Source: Epiperipatus broadwayi
Taxonomy: Eukaryota > Onychophora > Udeonychophora > Euonychophora > Peripatidae
Reading direction: 5' to 3'
Length of the DNA: 64,000 nucleotides
Assembly (NCBI GenBank): GCA_028023455.1
Contig: JAQFVV010013349.1
Coordinates: 64,001 to 128,000 of the forward strand
Below the pieces are notes generated by a model, which was not told the origin of the DNA, did no database searches, and worked only from the letters and a program-made list of their open reading frames with translations. This document shows, in pieces, positions 27,009-41,167 of this stretch. The number at the start of each line of letters is the position of its first letter. The first letter of the stretch is position 1. A program made the translations under genes and the position numbers.

Positions 27009-28404
27009 AATGGTATGAAAAATAGAGCAGCTTTAACCTAACCAAGAGATGCAAGTAGAGGGAGCTCAAACCTCACCTACTCCTCCAGAATACTCCCCAA
27101 ACCTCACTAGAATTTATTTTTAATGTATGCCTGGTAGTCAGTAAGAGATGAAATCCTAAAGGGGAATTTTAACAAAGAAAAATCAGGTTTAAACTATATA
27201 ATGACACAGACAAGATATTGATAAGATTAGTAAATTAAAGTTTATTGTTCAATTAAAAGAAATGACAATTTGAAAAAACAGTTGACAAAAAAATGTTGCA
27301 AGTTATTTTCTTGCAGCAGTAAACAGAGATACAGAAATACATTTAGCAAGATCCAATTCATATACATAAAAAATCAGTTGGCAACTATAAAACTATACTA
27401 TGACTGGCCAACAACTGGGTACTTTACTTTAAAGGAGAGAGACAGAAAAACCTAACCCATTCAGTTGCAATTTATTTTATTAGCCAAATGAGGTAAAACT
27501 CTAAATTTCTGATTGGTCAATTACAGAATCAGCAGTAAAATATATATTCACTTTTTAAAAGTGAATTTATAGAGTCACTTACAGTACTATCTATTATAAT
27601 CGAGTATAGAATGTTACCCAAAATTTCTTCTGAACAAATTTATTTATCAATGTTTAGCAAAAGTATGTGCATCTTTTTTTTTTCATTTTGAAAGTGCAGA
27701 TTTTTTTATGTGCAAATAGAAATCACACACACATAAATTTAATATTAGTAATAAATATACGAAATAAGATATATTACACCTGTTACAATAAAACATAATA
27801 TTAAACAATTATTTAATACTTATATTATAAAAATTATACCAGCAACATCATATCCAATTAGAATAGAAAAAAAGTAATATTGCTTTTAAATGTATAAATG
27901 TGCATACATGATAGCTTTGTATTTGGAAACTTAGTCAATTTACAAAGCTATTATTGTAAAATAATTTATTGATTATTACAATTTAGCTAATGTGTTATTA
28001 TTAAATAAATTTATTAATAAAATGTATTGAGAACTTTTAAATATCATCAAAGAATATTATTTTATGATATCTGGATACTATAAATTATTTACATATAAAA
28101 TAAACAATTGCACATTTTAGTTCTATAGTAATAATCTAAATTAAGATATGACAGTAAATTTTCATATTAAAGTAGTAATATTTTAAATTTAATTTAATGA
28201 AATATTTCAAAATTTTCACTTTTGGTAATCTCCAAATATTCACGTTCACCTGCTATTGATTATTACAATAGAAATGAGACAAAATTTACTTGTAAAGTGT
28301 TGAAACACAAAGAACTCTCGATAATCAATTACTCTTTCTTATTGCATTGCCAAATATATATATATCATATAATATTAAATCATCCATGCACTTTACTATA
28401 GTTA
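27006..28404. other. Intergenic sequence
   Basis: No gene seen. The less AT-rich part at 27040-27130 (CTCACCTACTCCTCCAG) faintly resembles 6010-6045 and may be an old repeat. Confidence 0.4.
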
Positions 28405-28622
28405 CATAATGCTTTATTTATCACCCTCTTTTACAGTTTACAGTTTTAATTGCCCCAGCAATCTTTTTCAGAACTAATTTTGAAGAAGATTGCTGGAGCA
28501 ATTGAAACTGTAAATTGTTAAAGAGGGTGATAAATAAAGCATTGTGTAAGAGTTCTGAAGAATATTGCTGGGGCAATCAAAACTGTAAACTGTAAAGAGG
28601 GTGGCAAATAAGGCATTGTATA
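28405..28622. repeat. Fold-back plus direct copy of a PLE-like terminal motif
   Basis: A unit of about 70 bp occurs three times: inverted at 28405-28475, direct at 28478-28547 and direct at 28551-28620. Its features are GTTCTGAAGA, then ATTGC-TGGG-GCAAT (a 5-bp stem), then GAAACTGTAAACTGTAAAGAGGG. CTGAAGA, stem and GAAA are spaced as in a hammerhead, and AGTT before the core can pair with AACT after GTA. Each copy has at least one core change: AAAA for AAGA in the inverted copy, TTGAAGA in the second, CAAA for GAAA in the third. Confidence 0.6.
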
Positions 28623-31600
28623 ACAATAGCAATGTGCATGGATGATATAGTATTATCTGGTAACTCTTGATAATATTGGATGAGATCACAGACAACATGA
28701 TTAAAAGCTATAAACATCATTCCTGTCAAAATTTAATTATTTTTTACTAAATTACAGTGCATCAAGAACTATTTCCAATTAATTTTTTAAATTAGTCATT
28801 TTATTTATCTTCTTCAACATAGAAGAATATGGAAGGTATTTATGAGGCATTTTGTCTAGATGGCAAAATGTTTTATTCTCATCAGCCTAAATGGATAAAT
28901 TATAACAACATTAAAGATTATCATCAAATATTATTTAAAAAGGAATCAACTTTAAATATTTTATTTCACAAATAAAATTTATAAAATTGTTTGTGGTATG
29001 TTGCTGCATATAAAATATTTTCACGAGTCATCCATCTCTTTTATTTGAAGATATGATAATTTACTTGTAATAACCTTGATTGCATATCTCTATGGATTTT
29101 TTAAATATTAGAAACTTTGTACAAGGTACAGATTAACATTCAACATATAATTGTTCACATATGAAAACTGTTTAAATCTCAATGAAGATTAATGAAGTTA
29201 ATTGGAGGCAATGGATTTTCTACTCAGTCTCATAAGTTAATAAGAGAAGCTAAATTATAACTGAGAAATTCAATTAGCTTAATTGATGGATTATTAAACT
29301 ATTGCATTTAATGGTAATGATAAATACCAAATATTAGCATATTATTCACTTACTGGTTTCCAGAGAATTAACTTACTTATTTTGTGCAAAACTATAGATC
29401 CAATAATAACAGATCCATAATTATTGATGCTATAACCTTAAATACATTAGAGACATAATAAAATGTTAAATTATTTAAAAAAAAGATTGTTGCAATCATT
29501 CAAACTGGCAAATGATTAAAAATTTTAATTTACTGCAAATCTGTGGAAAAACATTGTTAATATGTGTTTCAAATCTTAACTTTCTAATGGTTTATACTAT
29601 CTTGTGAATTTATTTTGGGTATATCTTATTAGAATTATTCCCAGTTCAAAATGTGGTAACATCTAAATAAAATATTTTTGATAGTGCATGGAGCTTGGGT
29701 ATTACTATTAAAAGTGATTGTCTAATGAATTTAATCTTACATTATGTAATTATTTTGTTATATATTTATTATTGTTATAATTATAATATGAATAAAGTTT
29801 TCATGAGAATGCTTGTGTATAAGCAGTAAGTATCTTAAATTATTAGTTAGATTTTATATTGAATGCATGTTGCATTAAGTTATTTTAATTTATAAATCTT
29901 ATAAACTTGTTATATTTAATTTATTTTATGTTTTATTTGTCTTTTTATTAGTCTCACTTTATTCAGTCATAAAACATCCTGAGGAGATAGTTGAATTACA
30001 ATGAAATGTTATATTCATTGTGTCTAGTAAAGATTATATATAATTTAGTGGTTGTTATACCATGCAACAATGTGATCTAATGGTATCAATAATTCTAAAC
30101 TTCATTTCTTAATTGGTGTTTGCTCCTAACTGAATATTGAGACTTTAACCTATAATATAAGCTAGACAAAGTAATAAGTCATGTCACTAAGGGAAAAAAA
30201 ATAGTCAGAGTTTTTTTAAGTTATATACTTGTAAGGCATTGTTATCACTATTAGGTAAACAATTTGTTTGTTTCTAGTAGAGTTAAGGAACTAGGCCGAA
30301 TTTAAAAATGTGATTGATAGGTTATTTAATTGTTATTGTGAGAAAAGATTAAGGACATCATAAAACATTCTTATTTACTTATAATTATTAGTAGGAATTG
30401 AAGGGAGAGTGTCTGCAATAGTGTGTTTTATATATGCATAACTTTATTAATCATATACATACTCATAACCCAAGGTTTGATTACTTAAATAGAACAAATA
30501 ATAATATTTGCAATTATTTTGCAGACAACTTATTGTTCACTAATATTTTGTTGGTATGTTTTATATAATTTGTTATTAATAATAAAGTTGTTATATTAAT
30601 ATATTTATTTATTATTATTGAAATCGCCATCTTTTACACATTATCAAAATAAATGAGGTCATGAATCCACTTTATTATTATTATTTTTTTATTAAATTCA
30701 TTTGCACCACCTTTCATCTCTAATTATAATACAAAATTCATTAAAGTTTGATAGGGTACAATAACATTTCTTTGACAACTTGATTATACCTGGCACAAGT
30801 TAAATATAATTTTTATTTTATATTTCATTAAATGAATAATTTAATTAGATGTAGTTTTGAACTCTGAGAAAATTAATTGATTTATCTTATCTTTAATTTG
30901 GTAATGAGGGATTTAAATGTTAGCAATCTCTGAATAAACATATTCATTTATCTCAATGTAAGTGTTTATTTATTATACATTGCAATATAGTTTGAGCACA
31001 TAAGAACACAATAAGATTATTTTGGTAAATCCATAAGAGCCTTCATATTATTTAATCATTATAATAATTATACATATCAAAATTTTATATAATAAGTATT
31101 CATTATTGTTATTAGAAGGATGAAACATATATGTGTTGATTTTAGATTTTCTTTCCATAAAAGAACATCCAATATCAAAAATATTCCATACAAATTCACT
31201 CACATTTAAGCCCATCATCTTTTGTTACTGCCCAATTATGATCTGAACATCAAATTACAATATTATCGCTCATTGTTGTGTACATATAAATAAAAGAAGT
31301 AAATCACTCTTCTTTAAGCCATGAATTGAATAAGTATTCAATAAAAATCAAGAATGGAACATATATTACCTTTTCCTAAAGCTCTAATATTTATAAACAT
31401 ACCTTTGTCAAGATGGTGAAATTAATATGTCAGTCATATGGAATAATATATTAATAATGAGACTGTCTTCCAACTTGTACAACTGATTACCGATTTAATT
31501 ATTATTTAAGTGTCATATACTAGTCAGCTGTTATATTAATTTCAATCTGAATTATCAATAATGTTGACAAAGGTATGCTTATAAGTGTTAAAACTCCAAC

Positions 31601-32989
31601 AATAGTCATATACATTCTATTCTTAATACTTTGTCAAGATTTAGAGTGTTTTTAATTTCCAGTCAATAGTTATTTATTTATGGCCATCAAAATACATGTC
31701 AAAAGATTAAAAAAGTATTATGAACAAAAAAAAAAAAAAATCAAAAAAAAAAACAATTATGCTGCTAATAATATTAGGTAATGATTTAATTGTGGTTAGA
31801 GGGTGAAAATGAAATGTAAAGAAGAAAATAATTTTGAAATATATTATTTTATATTAGACATATTATTTTGTACATTATATGTTTCTTTATGAACCTTCAG
31901 CTAAAAAAATATTATTTATTGACAGAAATGTAAAGGACGTTATATGTAATAAAAATAAGAAAAGATTTCAATAAAAATGACTTATTGAATGGATTGCAAA
32001 TTAAAGATTTATCTTTGAGCGCACATTAAATAATAATCAGAATTAAGTACTTATCTCAAATACAAAAATATATTTCATTCAGCATTTATCATGTAAAATG
32101 CGTGACTAAATGTATCTTTATAATGCAAATTTTAGTTTAATATTTTGCATTGTGATAGCAAAGTTATTCTACTTTGCTATTATTCTATATCAGAATTCTA
32201 TTAATTGAACTTAAATTTTGAAATAAATGTTTAGAAGTGAAAAACAGTTTTTTTTTTTTTAAAAAAATTATATTTGAACTGTACACTTGTTTAAAAAAAT
32301 TAATTTGTAATGAGAACAAAGGCGTTAAAATGTTGTTCAACAGTTTGCAGTAAAACAGTGTTGAAGAAAATCAATGGTATTCTTTTTATATAAAAAAATA
32401 TTTTTCAAATGTGAATGGATAAATGTTTATCTCTGTAAATCTGTCAAATTCTATTTCAAAATATTAAAACTGCTTATAAATTTAAAAATATCTCAAAAGA
32501 TTACAACACACTCTAGTTAAGTTTGTTTAGCTATCACCTTCACAAAGTATCATAATTTTTTCTTTTTTTATTTGCTTTATTAACTTCGATTTTAAAAAAT
32601 AAAATGTATACAGATGAAATAAAATTGGAATCATACATAATAAATATTATACTATTACTGTGTGAAAGTACCATAAATTAATTAACTATTCAAAATATCA
32701 ATATTTTTTATTTCAAAAATCTTTTTGAAACTAGCAGATGCTTTCAAAATAAAACAAAGAATATAAGCCATCGAGAACATGGTATCAGGATTAAAATACT
32801 ATGACTATTCCACTTTTTGTTTATATTGACATTTTTAGATTTTTTTTAATTAAAAAGAAATTAAAATTAGAAAGTACATGATTTTCTTTTTTTTAAAAAA
32901 AAAAAATAATGAAATATTTCAATAGATGGTTGTGTAAGTGTATTTAAAAGAAAAGTGTGGATCTAAGATTTTAAATTACAGTATTATCA
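28623..32989. other. Long AT-rich intergenic stretch
   Basis: Over 4 kb without recognisable coding sequence or large repeats, apart from an isolated hammerhead-like motif at 29979-30007 and several A homopolymers near 31725-31755. Confidence 0.5.
29979..30007 (+). ncRNA. Isolated hammerhead-like core
   Basis: CTGAGGA at 29979 is followed by GATA, then GTTG-AATTA-CAAT (4-bp stem with one G-U) and GAAAT at 30003. No clear stem I was found and no repeat copy is nearby, so this could be a PLE-end relic or chance. Confidence 0.3.
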
Positions 32990-35900
32990 AAAAGAAGATT
33001 AAGAATGGATGGAATGTAAAAAGTAAACAAAATTAGCTGATTTAGATATAAATATAGATGCGGAGAAGGAATGAGTCTGTAAAACTAATGATAAACAAGT
33101 TAATTACAAATGTAATAGGGAAGAAAGAGACAAAATAATTCATAAAAGGCAGTAAGAAAAGAAACTATATTAAAATTGGATATTTGATTATGCAAGATGG
33201 TAAGAGAACAGAAAAGTTGCTGGAATTAAACAAAGCAGTTAAAAATGAAAAGCTTAAGTCATTAGAAATAGTGGAAACACATCAAAGAGAAGAAGAAAAA
33301 TTTTCATTGGAAGATTTGGTATGGCAGGATATAAATAGAAAAGAAAAAAGTGACAGTGGTATAGCAGTTATGACAAAACAATATTCAAATATTGTTAAAT
33401 ATCAAGGATATTTGTGGTTTGAGATAAGATTAGAAAGATACGAAAGATTAGTGGCTAAAATGCATATGACCTCTGTAAATAGTCAAACTATAATAAGTGA
33501 AACAGAAGCACATATGAATGTCTTGTTAAGGATATGCAGAGTTTCAAAAAAAAATAAAGAATATAATAGTTATAGGAAATAGAAAGGGGTAGTTTTTGAA
33601 AATATTTTATCAGAGAGTAAGTTTGAGCATTGGAAATGTATCAAATATTTATGAGTGACAATACACATGATCTAAAAAGAATATATTTTACACAATAGAT
33701 TATGTATTAGTAGAGAAAGAAGGAATACATAAAGTACAGACAATTAAAAAGTTTGAAAATGAAGAGATAGTATGTCATAGTGATCATAATTCCTTTATAA
33801 TAAAAATGGTTAGTAACGTGGTGAAAAATAATAATAAAAGTAGAAAAGATAGTGAAAGATGTAGCTGGAGAATAAATGATAAGAATAAGTTAGAACAATA
33901 TAGTATAAAATTTGAAGAGATATTGTAAAAGTTTGTTAGAAAAGAATATAAGGATTGGTGTGGTGAAATAGAAAAAGTATGAAAATAGGTTGTTAGGTGA
34001 GAATATTCAGAAAAATAAAAGTAATAGCAAAGTGAGAATTAAAAAAAGTGTAAAAAATAAGAAAAAAGCATGCAGATAATAGAAATGTGGTATTAAAAAC
34101 AAAAAAAGTGGAAAAGGTGTTACTACTAAATAAAAAAAATATTTTTTAAAAAAAAAGTTGCTATAATAGATAACTTTATAGAGAGAATAAAATTAAATAT
34201 TAAATTATTGGAATATATTAATAAAAGTGGAAGAGATGGGAGTAAAAATTTTTGGAAGTATATTAAAAGAAGGAATGTAGAGGAGATGGAAATAGTATTA
34301 ATAAGTGATGAGGATAAAAAGAGTATAGCTCTAGAAAAGAATTAGAAATAATCTTAAATAATTATGTAATGAAAACATAAAATATGTTACATGTGAAGGA
34401 CAGAGAGATAACACACACTAAAGGATCAAGTAATGAAAATATTATTTTTTACAGAAAGTGGATTGAATGAGGCAGGAAAGAAAGTAAAAAGTGGAAAAAT
34501 AAGATATTTAAATGGATGGGCAATGAAGGTGGTGATGAATTCAGGAAATAGGACAAAATTAAATCCATTATCATATTTAAATATGGTGGCATAGAAGAGA
34601 GAATTCCCAGATAGCTTGAAAATACAAGAGTAAAACTATTATTTAAGGTAAACAATACAGATCATAGAAAGTTAAGCAATTATAGACCAATCGTGATAAA
34701 ATGAGTATTATATAAAGTTTTTGCATATATAGTGGCAGTAAATGTGGCAAAATGAATGGATGTAAATAATATAGAGAAATACATATAGAAATACAGAAAG
34801 ATAGTTATACATGATCTTGAAAGATGTAGAGAAGGCATATGATAGGGTAAATTGAAATATATTTGGGATCAGTTTAGTAAATTTAAAATAAATAGAGCCT
34901 TAATGGATCTTATTAAGAGATTGTATGAAAATAATTACTATACATATAAATTAGAAAATATGGAATCAGTTATAATTAAAACTGAGGTGTGACTAAGGCA
35001 AGGATGTCCTATGTCTCCTATTTTGTTTTCTTATATTTGAGAGAAATGTAGACAGGAATAGAAAGACTAAGAAGATGGGTGAAGATACTATTAATAGATG
35101 GCAAGATTGTGTATATATAATCAGGTCTTTTATTTTTTATTTTTATACATATTTTATTTTGTTCTTGTGCACAGAAAATAGAGAAGATATGGAAGTTATG
35201 TTGAAAACATGTGCAAGGATGGGTAAAAAGATGGGTAATAAATTATTGAAGTAAAATAAAAAATAATGATAAATTCTGGGGGGAAAAGAAATAATTTGTA
35301 TTGGGTGATATAAAGTTAAATTGTGTGGAAAGGTATAAATATTTGAGAATTGTCTTAATTAAGTAAACAGAGAAATTGTTTGGATGCATTGGAGAAAACA
35401 AAAGATATATTAAGCAAAGAAGGGAAAGGGACAGATAAAAAAATTAACAGTGTTTTCATATAATAAATATGATGTAGTAAAATAAATATGATGTAATAAG
35501 AATTTTTTGGAAGGGAGAATAGCAGAGTTAACTTATGGTAATAATGCATTATATTTTAATAAAGAATAAGTACAATCTGAAGTAGAAGACATGTATTTGA
35601 TGCATATGTGTGGATCATAAAGGAAGCAATTAAAGAAGAAATGAAATGGTGAAGTTTTTTAATGAGAGATGTAAAAAGCAAAATGAAAATGGTTGGTAGA
35701 TAGCAATTTATGGATAATAAGAGAAATAGATAAAATAACATTTAATTGAGTTGCAAGTAAAGGACAGGCAACAAGATGGCTGAGAATGGTAGTATGGTAT
35801 GCAAATGGTTTTCATAAAACTTTATGTCAGTATCTTTATATAAAATATGGAATGACTGTGTTAAAAGAATTGTTGAGGTTATGGTGGCAAGGAAAGAGAT

Positions 35901-36440
35901 AGAAGAATAGATGCATTAATAAAAGTAGGGATTTGGAGAGATGGGAACTAATATGGAGAGTAAAAATAGTTTAAATATATATGGAAAGAAACAGAATATC
36001 TTTTGTGCAATAATTTTTGATAATAGAAAGTAAAGTAGTTTATTATTTAAGGTTCAAAAAGGATCCACTAGGAAAATATATACATAAATGGAATAATGTT
36101 AGTGATTTAGTCTGCAAGTTATGTAAGGAAGGTATGGAAAATATAATGTAAATGATTACAAATAGAAAGTGTAGAAATAATGAAGTTGTTATAGTATAAA
36201 TATAAAGAAAATGACTATACAAAAAGTAGTTTCTTTATTTTATGTTGGGTTTGTAAAAAAATAAGAAGGATTTAGATATCAAGGCCCTAGAGTGAGCAAA
36301 GATAATGTTATGGAGATGGAATGGAGCTGTATAGAGAATAATAAGGGGAAAACATAGAGCTGGGAATAAAAAAAGAAGGAAAGGTGACTAACATGTTTCT
36401 CTGGTCATAGTGGTTGAGAGTTTTCTGACTCCAAGAAAAA
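32990..36440 (+). mobile_element. Decayed LINE copy 2, nearly full length
   Basis: Same family as 13142-16030 but longer at the 5' side, reaching into the endonuclease. Collinear landmarks are CACAATAGATTATGTATTAG (33691), the SDH region (33780), the FW.YIKRRN linker (about 34250), NYRPI (34679), DVEKAYDRVN (near 34830) and LRQGCPMSP (34995). The 3' end is GGTTGAGAGTTTTCTGACTCC (36411). It is more decayed than copy 1, with many single-base deletions in homopolymers. Here the motif A region is better preserved, as EKAYDRVN. Confidence 0.7.
33184..33582 (+). pseudogene. LINE endonuclease middle portion
   Basis: This 132-residue ORF includes SDSGIAVMTKQYSNIVKYQGYLWFEIRLERYERL, the strand-rich centre of AP endonucleases of this LINE family, followed by a region (TIISETEAHMNVLLRI) aligned with the usual W-x-x-L segment. 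The SDH motif follows downstream in another frame at 33.78 kb. Taken alone the ORF could be mistaken for a host gene; its position inside the LINE argues against that. Confidence 0.55.
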
Positions 36441-36547
36441 AGTCATATAATCTTCTATACTTTATCATTCTCTTTCCTCTTTTATTTTTATTTTTTATAT
36501 AACATATAATAACAACATTTGATTCTCCATACTCTTTAAAAATATAT

Positions 36548-37726
36548 ATATATATTTATTTTTTGAAGTTTCAACTGTTCATAGCAGTCTTTGTCAGAAC
36601 TACAAAATTTAAACATTATATCAATACAACCATATTTCATACACATATCTATTATAATCTTAAATTTTATCAACTTAATTATTAACATCACTTTATTCAC
36701 TAAACTTACTATTTTATAACTTTTAACTTTTTAATTCTATTTTATCTTTTATTTTTCTTATTTATTGTTATTCTTAATTATTATCATATTTATATTTATT
36801 CACCTTTTATTCTTTGCCATAATTTTAAATGAAAAATTTAAATTATACTAGGTTAAAACACCATAAATATGATAGAGAATCACAATATATATATGCATTT
36901 TATGGAGATAGGTCATAAACTAAAAAAAAAAAAAAACAATATTAGAATTATAAATTATACAAGTAGTAGAAGAAATAAAAAATAAGGGAGGTAATTTTAA
37001 TCAAGAAGATAAAACAAAATATTAATAGAGAATGTGAATGAAAACAATCTTATTATAAAAATAAACATAAAAAAGAGTAAAAAATAAAAAGTGAAAACCA
37101 ATAAAAAATAAAATAAGTACTCTGTATAATAAATAATAGAGGGATATGTATATAAATATAAAAAGGAAGTGGGAAGGATGATGGGATAGAGAAAATGGTG
37201 TAGAAAAGATTGAAAAAGTAGATTATATGGTAAGAAATAAAAAAATAAAAATACATATAAAAATAATTTTATAAAAAATTAAATAAATGAAAGAATCAGG
37301 AATAAAATATGGATAAAAAAGGAAGTAAGGAATGGAATAAAACAAAAATTTAAGATAATATATAGAAATAATTGGAATGAAAAATAATGTTAAATATATG
37401 TATATAGTAATATAAGAAAAAAATAATAAGTATTACATTGAATTTCTAAAATTATGGATAAGGTAAAAGGTGGATAAATATAAATATGATAATAATTAAA
37501 AATAAAGATAAATTTAAAAAAAGATAAAATAGAATTAAAAATTTAAAAGTTATAGAATAGTAAGTTTAGTGAATGAAGTGATGTTAATAATTAAGTTGAT
37601 AAAATTGTAAGATTATAATAGATTTATGTATAAAATATGGCTGTATTGATATCATGTTTAAATTTTGTAGACCTTATGAAGACTGCTACGAACAACTGAA
37701 ACTGTAAAGAATAAATAAATATATTT
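36548..37726. mobile_element. Fold-back element with about 300-bp inverted arms
   Basis: 36548-36845 and 37425-37726 are diverged reverse complements; for example CACTTTATTCACTAAACTTA near 36690 mirrors TAAGTTTAGTGAATGAAGTG near 37560. The middle is purine-rich and non-coding. Each outer end carries GACTGCTA.GAACA followed by GAAAC. On the left (minus strand) TTCTGACAA, stem ACTG/CAGT and GAAAC are spaced like a hammerhead with one core change. On the right the core reads ATGAAGA. A fold-back made from PLE-type ends is the best explanation. Confidence 0.7.
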
Positions 37727-39080
37727 TGCTTTATACTGAAAGAAGTCATAGTACATTGCACTACATTGCAACATTTTTCTGAAGGCTTTCCTGCCAATTT
37801 TATGAAATATTAAGTGCTTGCTTTTGAAAATTTATAGTAACCTTTTTAAAGAAAAATGTAAGCTAAATCAAATACAGCTTCAACACACTCTACACCAGAC
37901 AATTTTTATGTTATAGTAGTGAATTTAGGCTCATTTTAAAGCTTAAAAAGTACCATAACATGCTACCATCTCTAGAATCATTTTGCAAGTAAAAATCAAT
38001 AATATTGATGTAAGAAACTATTACAATGGGAGAAGGCAGGTTTTCCTAGCTTCTGATTGGTTGGTTCTTATTTTGAAAAAAGGAAAAACACATGTCAATA
38101 ATTTTTACCACTTCAACTTCTTTGTTTTGATTTTGAAAATGAAAATGTTGTTTTAGAGTGTTTTTAGTTTTGTTTTTGTTTTTTACATATTATAAATTAT
38201 TTTGCTAAATATGCTGAAAATAAAATTATTTTATAAAAATAGTTAAGATTTTAGTCCTTACTTTTACATGAATGTTAACTGAGAAAGAAAATCATTGATG
38301 TACTCAATATTTTCTAATTGGTTACAGTCGTTCTTTTTAGTTTCTCCACTATAAAAGATTTTTATAATTATAACAAAAAATAATGAAAAAACTTTCATTC
38401 ACTTTCATATTCTGACAAATTATTAATTTGTGTTTTACAAAAAAAAACTAAAATTAATATAACATTAAAAGATGAAAATATTTTTACTGCTGATTTAGTA
38501 ATTGACCGATCAAAAGTTTGAGTTTTTGCTCACTCAACTAAGCAGAATTAGTACTACATAGGTGTTAATATTGGAAATATCTAAAATTATTTTTCACCTT
38601 AATTTACTTAAATAAAATAGAATTATAGAAGTAAAGCATCATGAATTGTAAAAAACTTATTTTGTTGACAATAATCATTCATAATTTATCATTTATACGA
38701 TTTAAATTAATCATAATTGAATACTAGCAGAGTGATTTAAAGAATTATGTGCAGACTTGTATATGCATTTAAGTTGTCAAATAATATTAATTATAGTGTA
38801 ACCATCTACTATTTGTTTGGAACTATACTTATTTTTATACATGTGTATTGAATTAAATTAAGAGAAAACTGACCAAAATTTTTATTTCTGTTTGATTTTC
38901 ATGGACAATTAAAGTAATGCTGCTACATGAACTTTGTGCCGAAGCTTAAATAAGAAATATGTGTTAATGACAAACGATTTATATTCTACCAAAGACTTTT
39001 CATGTATCCCTAGTATATGTATCTTTTTCAAGACATTTTAAGTGGGTTTTTTTTTTACATTTTTAAAGAATAAAATTTTT

Positions 39081-39083
<3 letters not shown>
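37727..39083. other. AT-rich intergenic sequence
   Basis: No feature recognised. Confidence 0.5.
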
Positions 39084-39167
<84 letters not shown>

Positions 39168-39285
39168 AAATCATTATGTCAGGATATTTGACATTGCTTC
39201 AGCTGTTGCTATTATTGTTAGTTACATTATTACTAGTGTTGCATCTTCCCCATAACACTTGTCAAATATATGCTCAAGTATGCCA

Positions 39286-39325
<40 letters not shown>

Positions 39326-39351
39326 ATATATATATATATATATATATATAT
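39084..39351. repeat. (TA)n arrays
   Basis: TA at 39084-39164 and at 39290-39351 (interrupted by GG near 39324), separated by 125 bp of ordinary sequence. Confidence 0.93.
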
Positions 39352-40083
39352 AAACATGAATATATATCTATATATATTCACAAGCAATCTGCCATGTATT
39401 AGACATGAGAATCAATATATGAATATTCACATGTACTTTCAGTTTGGCAATATACAATAACAACTGGATTTATGCTATGCACATGCTCTTCTTTCACAGG
39501 TATAGCTCAAATTAAAAAAATAATAATATATATAATTAAGTTTCAACCAGTCACCACCTAAAAATTCACAGTAAATATAGTAATCAATATTTCTCACTGC
39601 TGTCAAGGCAACCTTCTCACCTTTTTAATAGCAAGAATTAAAATCCATTCTTACTAATTGTCCATTGAATATATATGGACACTTAAAGATTGCAACTTGA
39701 CTACAGAGTATGAAATATTGTTACAATTAAGTTTAAATAAACCTCTTTAAACATGAAATAAACATGTCATTATAATGCAGACTAATAAATAGTCATCTAA
39801 AACATTACATAATGAAATACTTTTAAATTGCCCATGTATTATTTAGAAATAATAAGCGAAATAGTGCCTAAAGCTAATATGGAATAATTATGTAATTAGT
39901 TTCCAACCAGTAACCACCTAAACATTCACATTAAATATAGCAACCAATATTTGTAACTGCTGTCAAGGCAATCTTCACACCTTTTAATATCAAGAATGGA
40001 AATGCATTCTTACTAATGGTCCATTAAATATATATGGACACTTAAAGATTGCAACTTGACTACAGAGTATGAAATATTGTTAC

Positions 40084-40093
40084 AATGAAGTTT
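40084..40093 (+). repeat. Target-site duplication, left
   Basis: AATGAAGTTT. Uninterrupted A units contain this decamer once, as ACAATGAAGTTTAAATAAAC. Confidence 0.8.
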
Positions 40094-40193
40094 AATAGAC
40101 AGGGTATGAGCACAGACTTTCACATGACCCACCACTCTACACACTATCTCATAATACTAATACACCTGAACACACATATGTCAAAAAGATAAA

Positions 40194-40250
40194 TAATCAC
40201 CAATATACGTATTTCATGTTAAACCAGCAATCATCAGTTGGTCCAGATTA
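40194..40250 (-). ncRNA. Hammerhead ribozyme, B unit 1
   Basis: Minus-strand copy of the motif described at 41597-41653. Its stem III is the perfect palindrome ATACGTAT. One base change weakens stem II (AACA for AGCA). Confidence 0.65.
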
Positions 40251-40638
40251 CCATCTCTATACATATATGCTAAAGTGCTCAGATGTATATTAAGATAGCA
40301 AATCCTCTTACTTTATTGGACAGGCTTCAATGTACTCCACACTCCAACTCTTCAACTGTCCATCCAATTGAAAATCTGATGATGGAATGCTCAAAGGCCA
40401 CCCTTAGGCCGAGATTGTTGTCACACCCATATTGACCTAAAGGTCAATCTGACCCCTAATGTACAGTACATAATCCATTAAATACATATACAAGGGATAG
40501 GCAGACATCTCTAATATGTAATAGATGAAATACACAGGCTTATATATACCTGTGTCTATATATGCAATAGACAGGTATGAGCACACACTATCTCATAATC
40601 TCTGATACACCTGACCACACATATGTCAAAAAGATAAA

Positions 40639-40695
40639 TTATCAGCAATATATGTATTTCATGCTAAACCAGCAATCATCAGTTGGTCCAGATTA
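40639..40695 (-). ncRNA. Hammerhead ribozyme, B unit 2
   Basis: The core CTGATGA, stem II TGCT/AGCA and GAAA are intact. Stem I has mismatches (GCAA for CCAA on the plus strand), so it is partly decayed. Confidence 0.6.
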
Positions 40696-41110
40696 CCATC
40701 TCTACACATATATGCTACAAGTGCTCAGATATATATTAAGATAGCAAACCCTCCTACTTTAATGGACACGCTTTAATGTACTCCACACTCCAACTCTTCA
40801 ACTGTCCATCCAATTGTAAATCTGATGATGGAACGCTCAAAGGCCCCATTAGGCAGAGATTGTTGTCACACCCATGTTGACCTAAAGGTCAATCTGACCC
40901 CTAATGTACAGGACATAATCCATTAAATACATATATAAGGGATAGGCAGACATCTCTAATAGGTAATAGATGAAATACACAGGATTATATATACCTGTGT
41001 CTATATATATAATAGACAGGGTATGAGCACAGACTTTCACATGACCCACCACTCTACACACTATCTCATAATACTGATACACCTGAACACACATATGTCG
41101 AAAAGATAAA

Positions 41111-41167
41111 TAATCACCAATATACGTATTTCATCCTAAACCAGCAACCATCAGTTGGTCCAGATTA
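41111..41167 (-). ncRNA. Hammerhead ribozyme, B unit 3 (core mutated)
   Basis: The core reads CTGATGG, losing the invariant A9, and stem II reads TGCT/AGGA. Stem I and the ATACGTAT stem III are kept. Probably inactive. Confidence 0.6.

Noticed and set aside
33184-33582. 132-residue ORF as a host gene
   Set aside because: It is collinear with the endonuclease of the LINE that follows, with the SDH motif just downstream.
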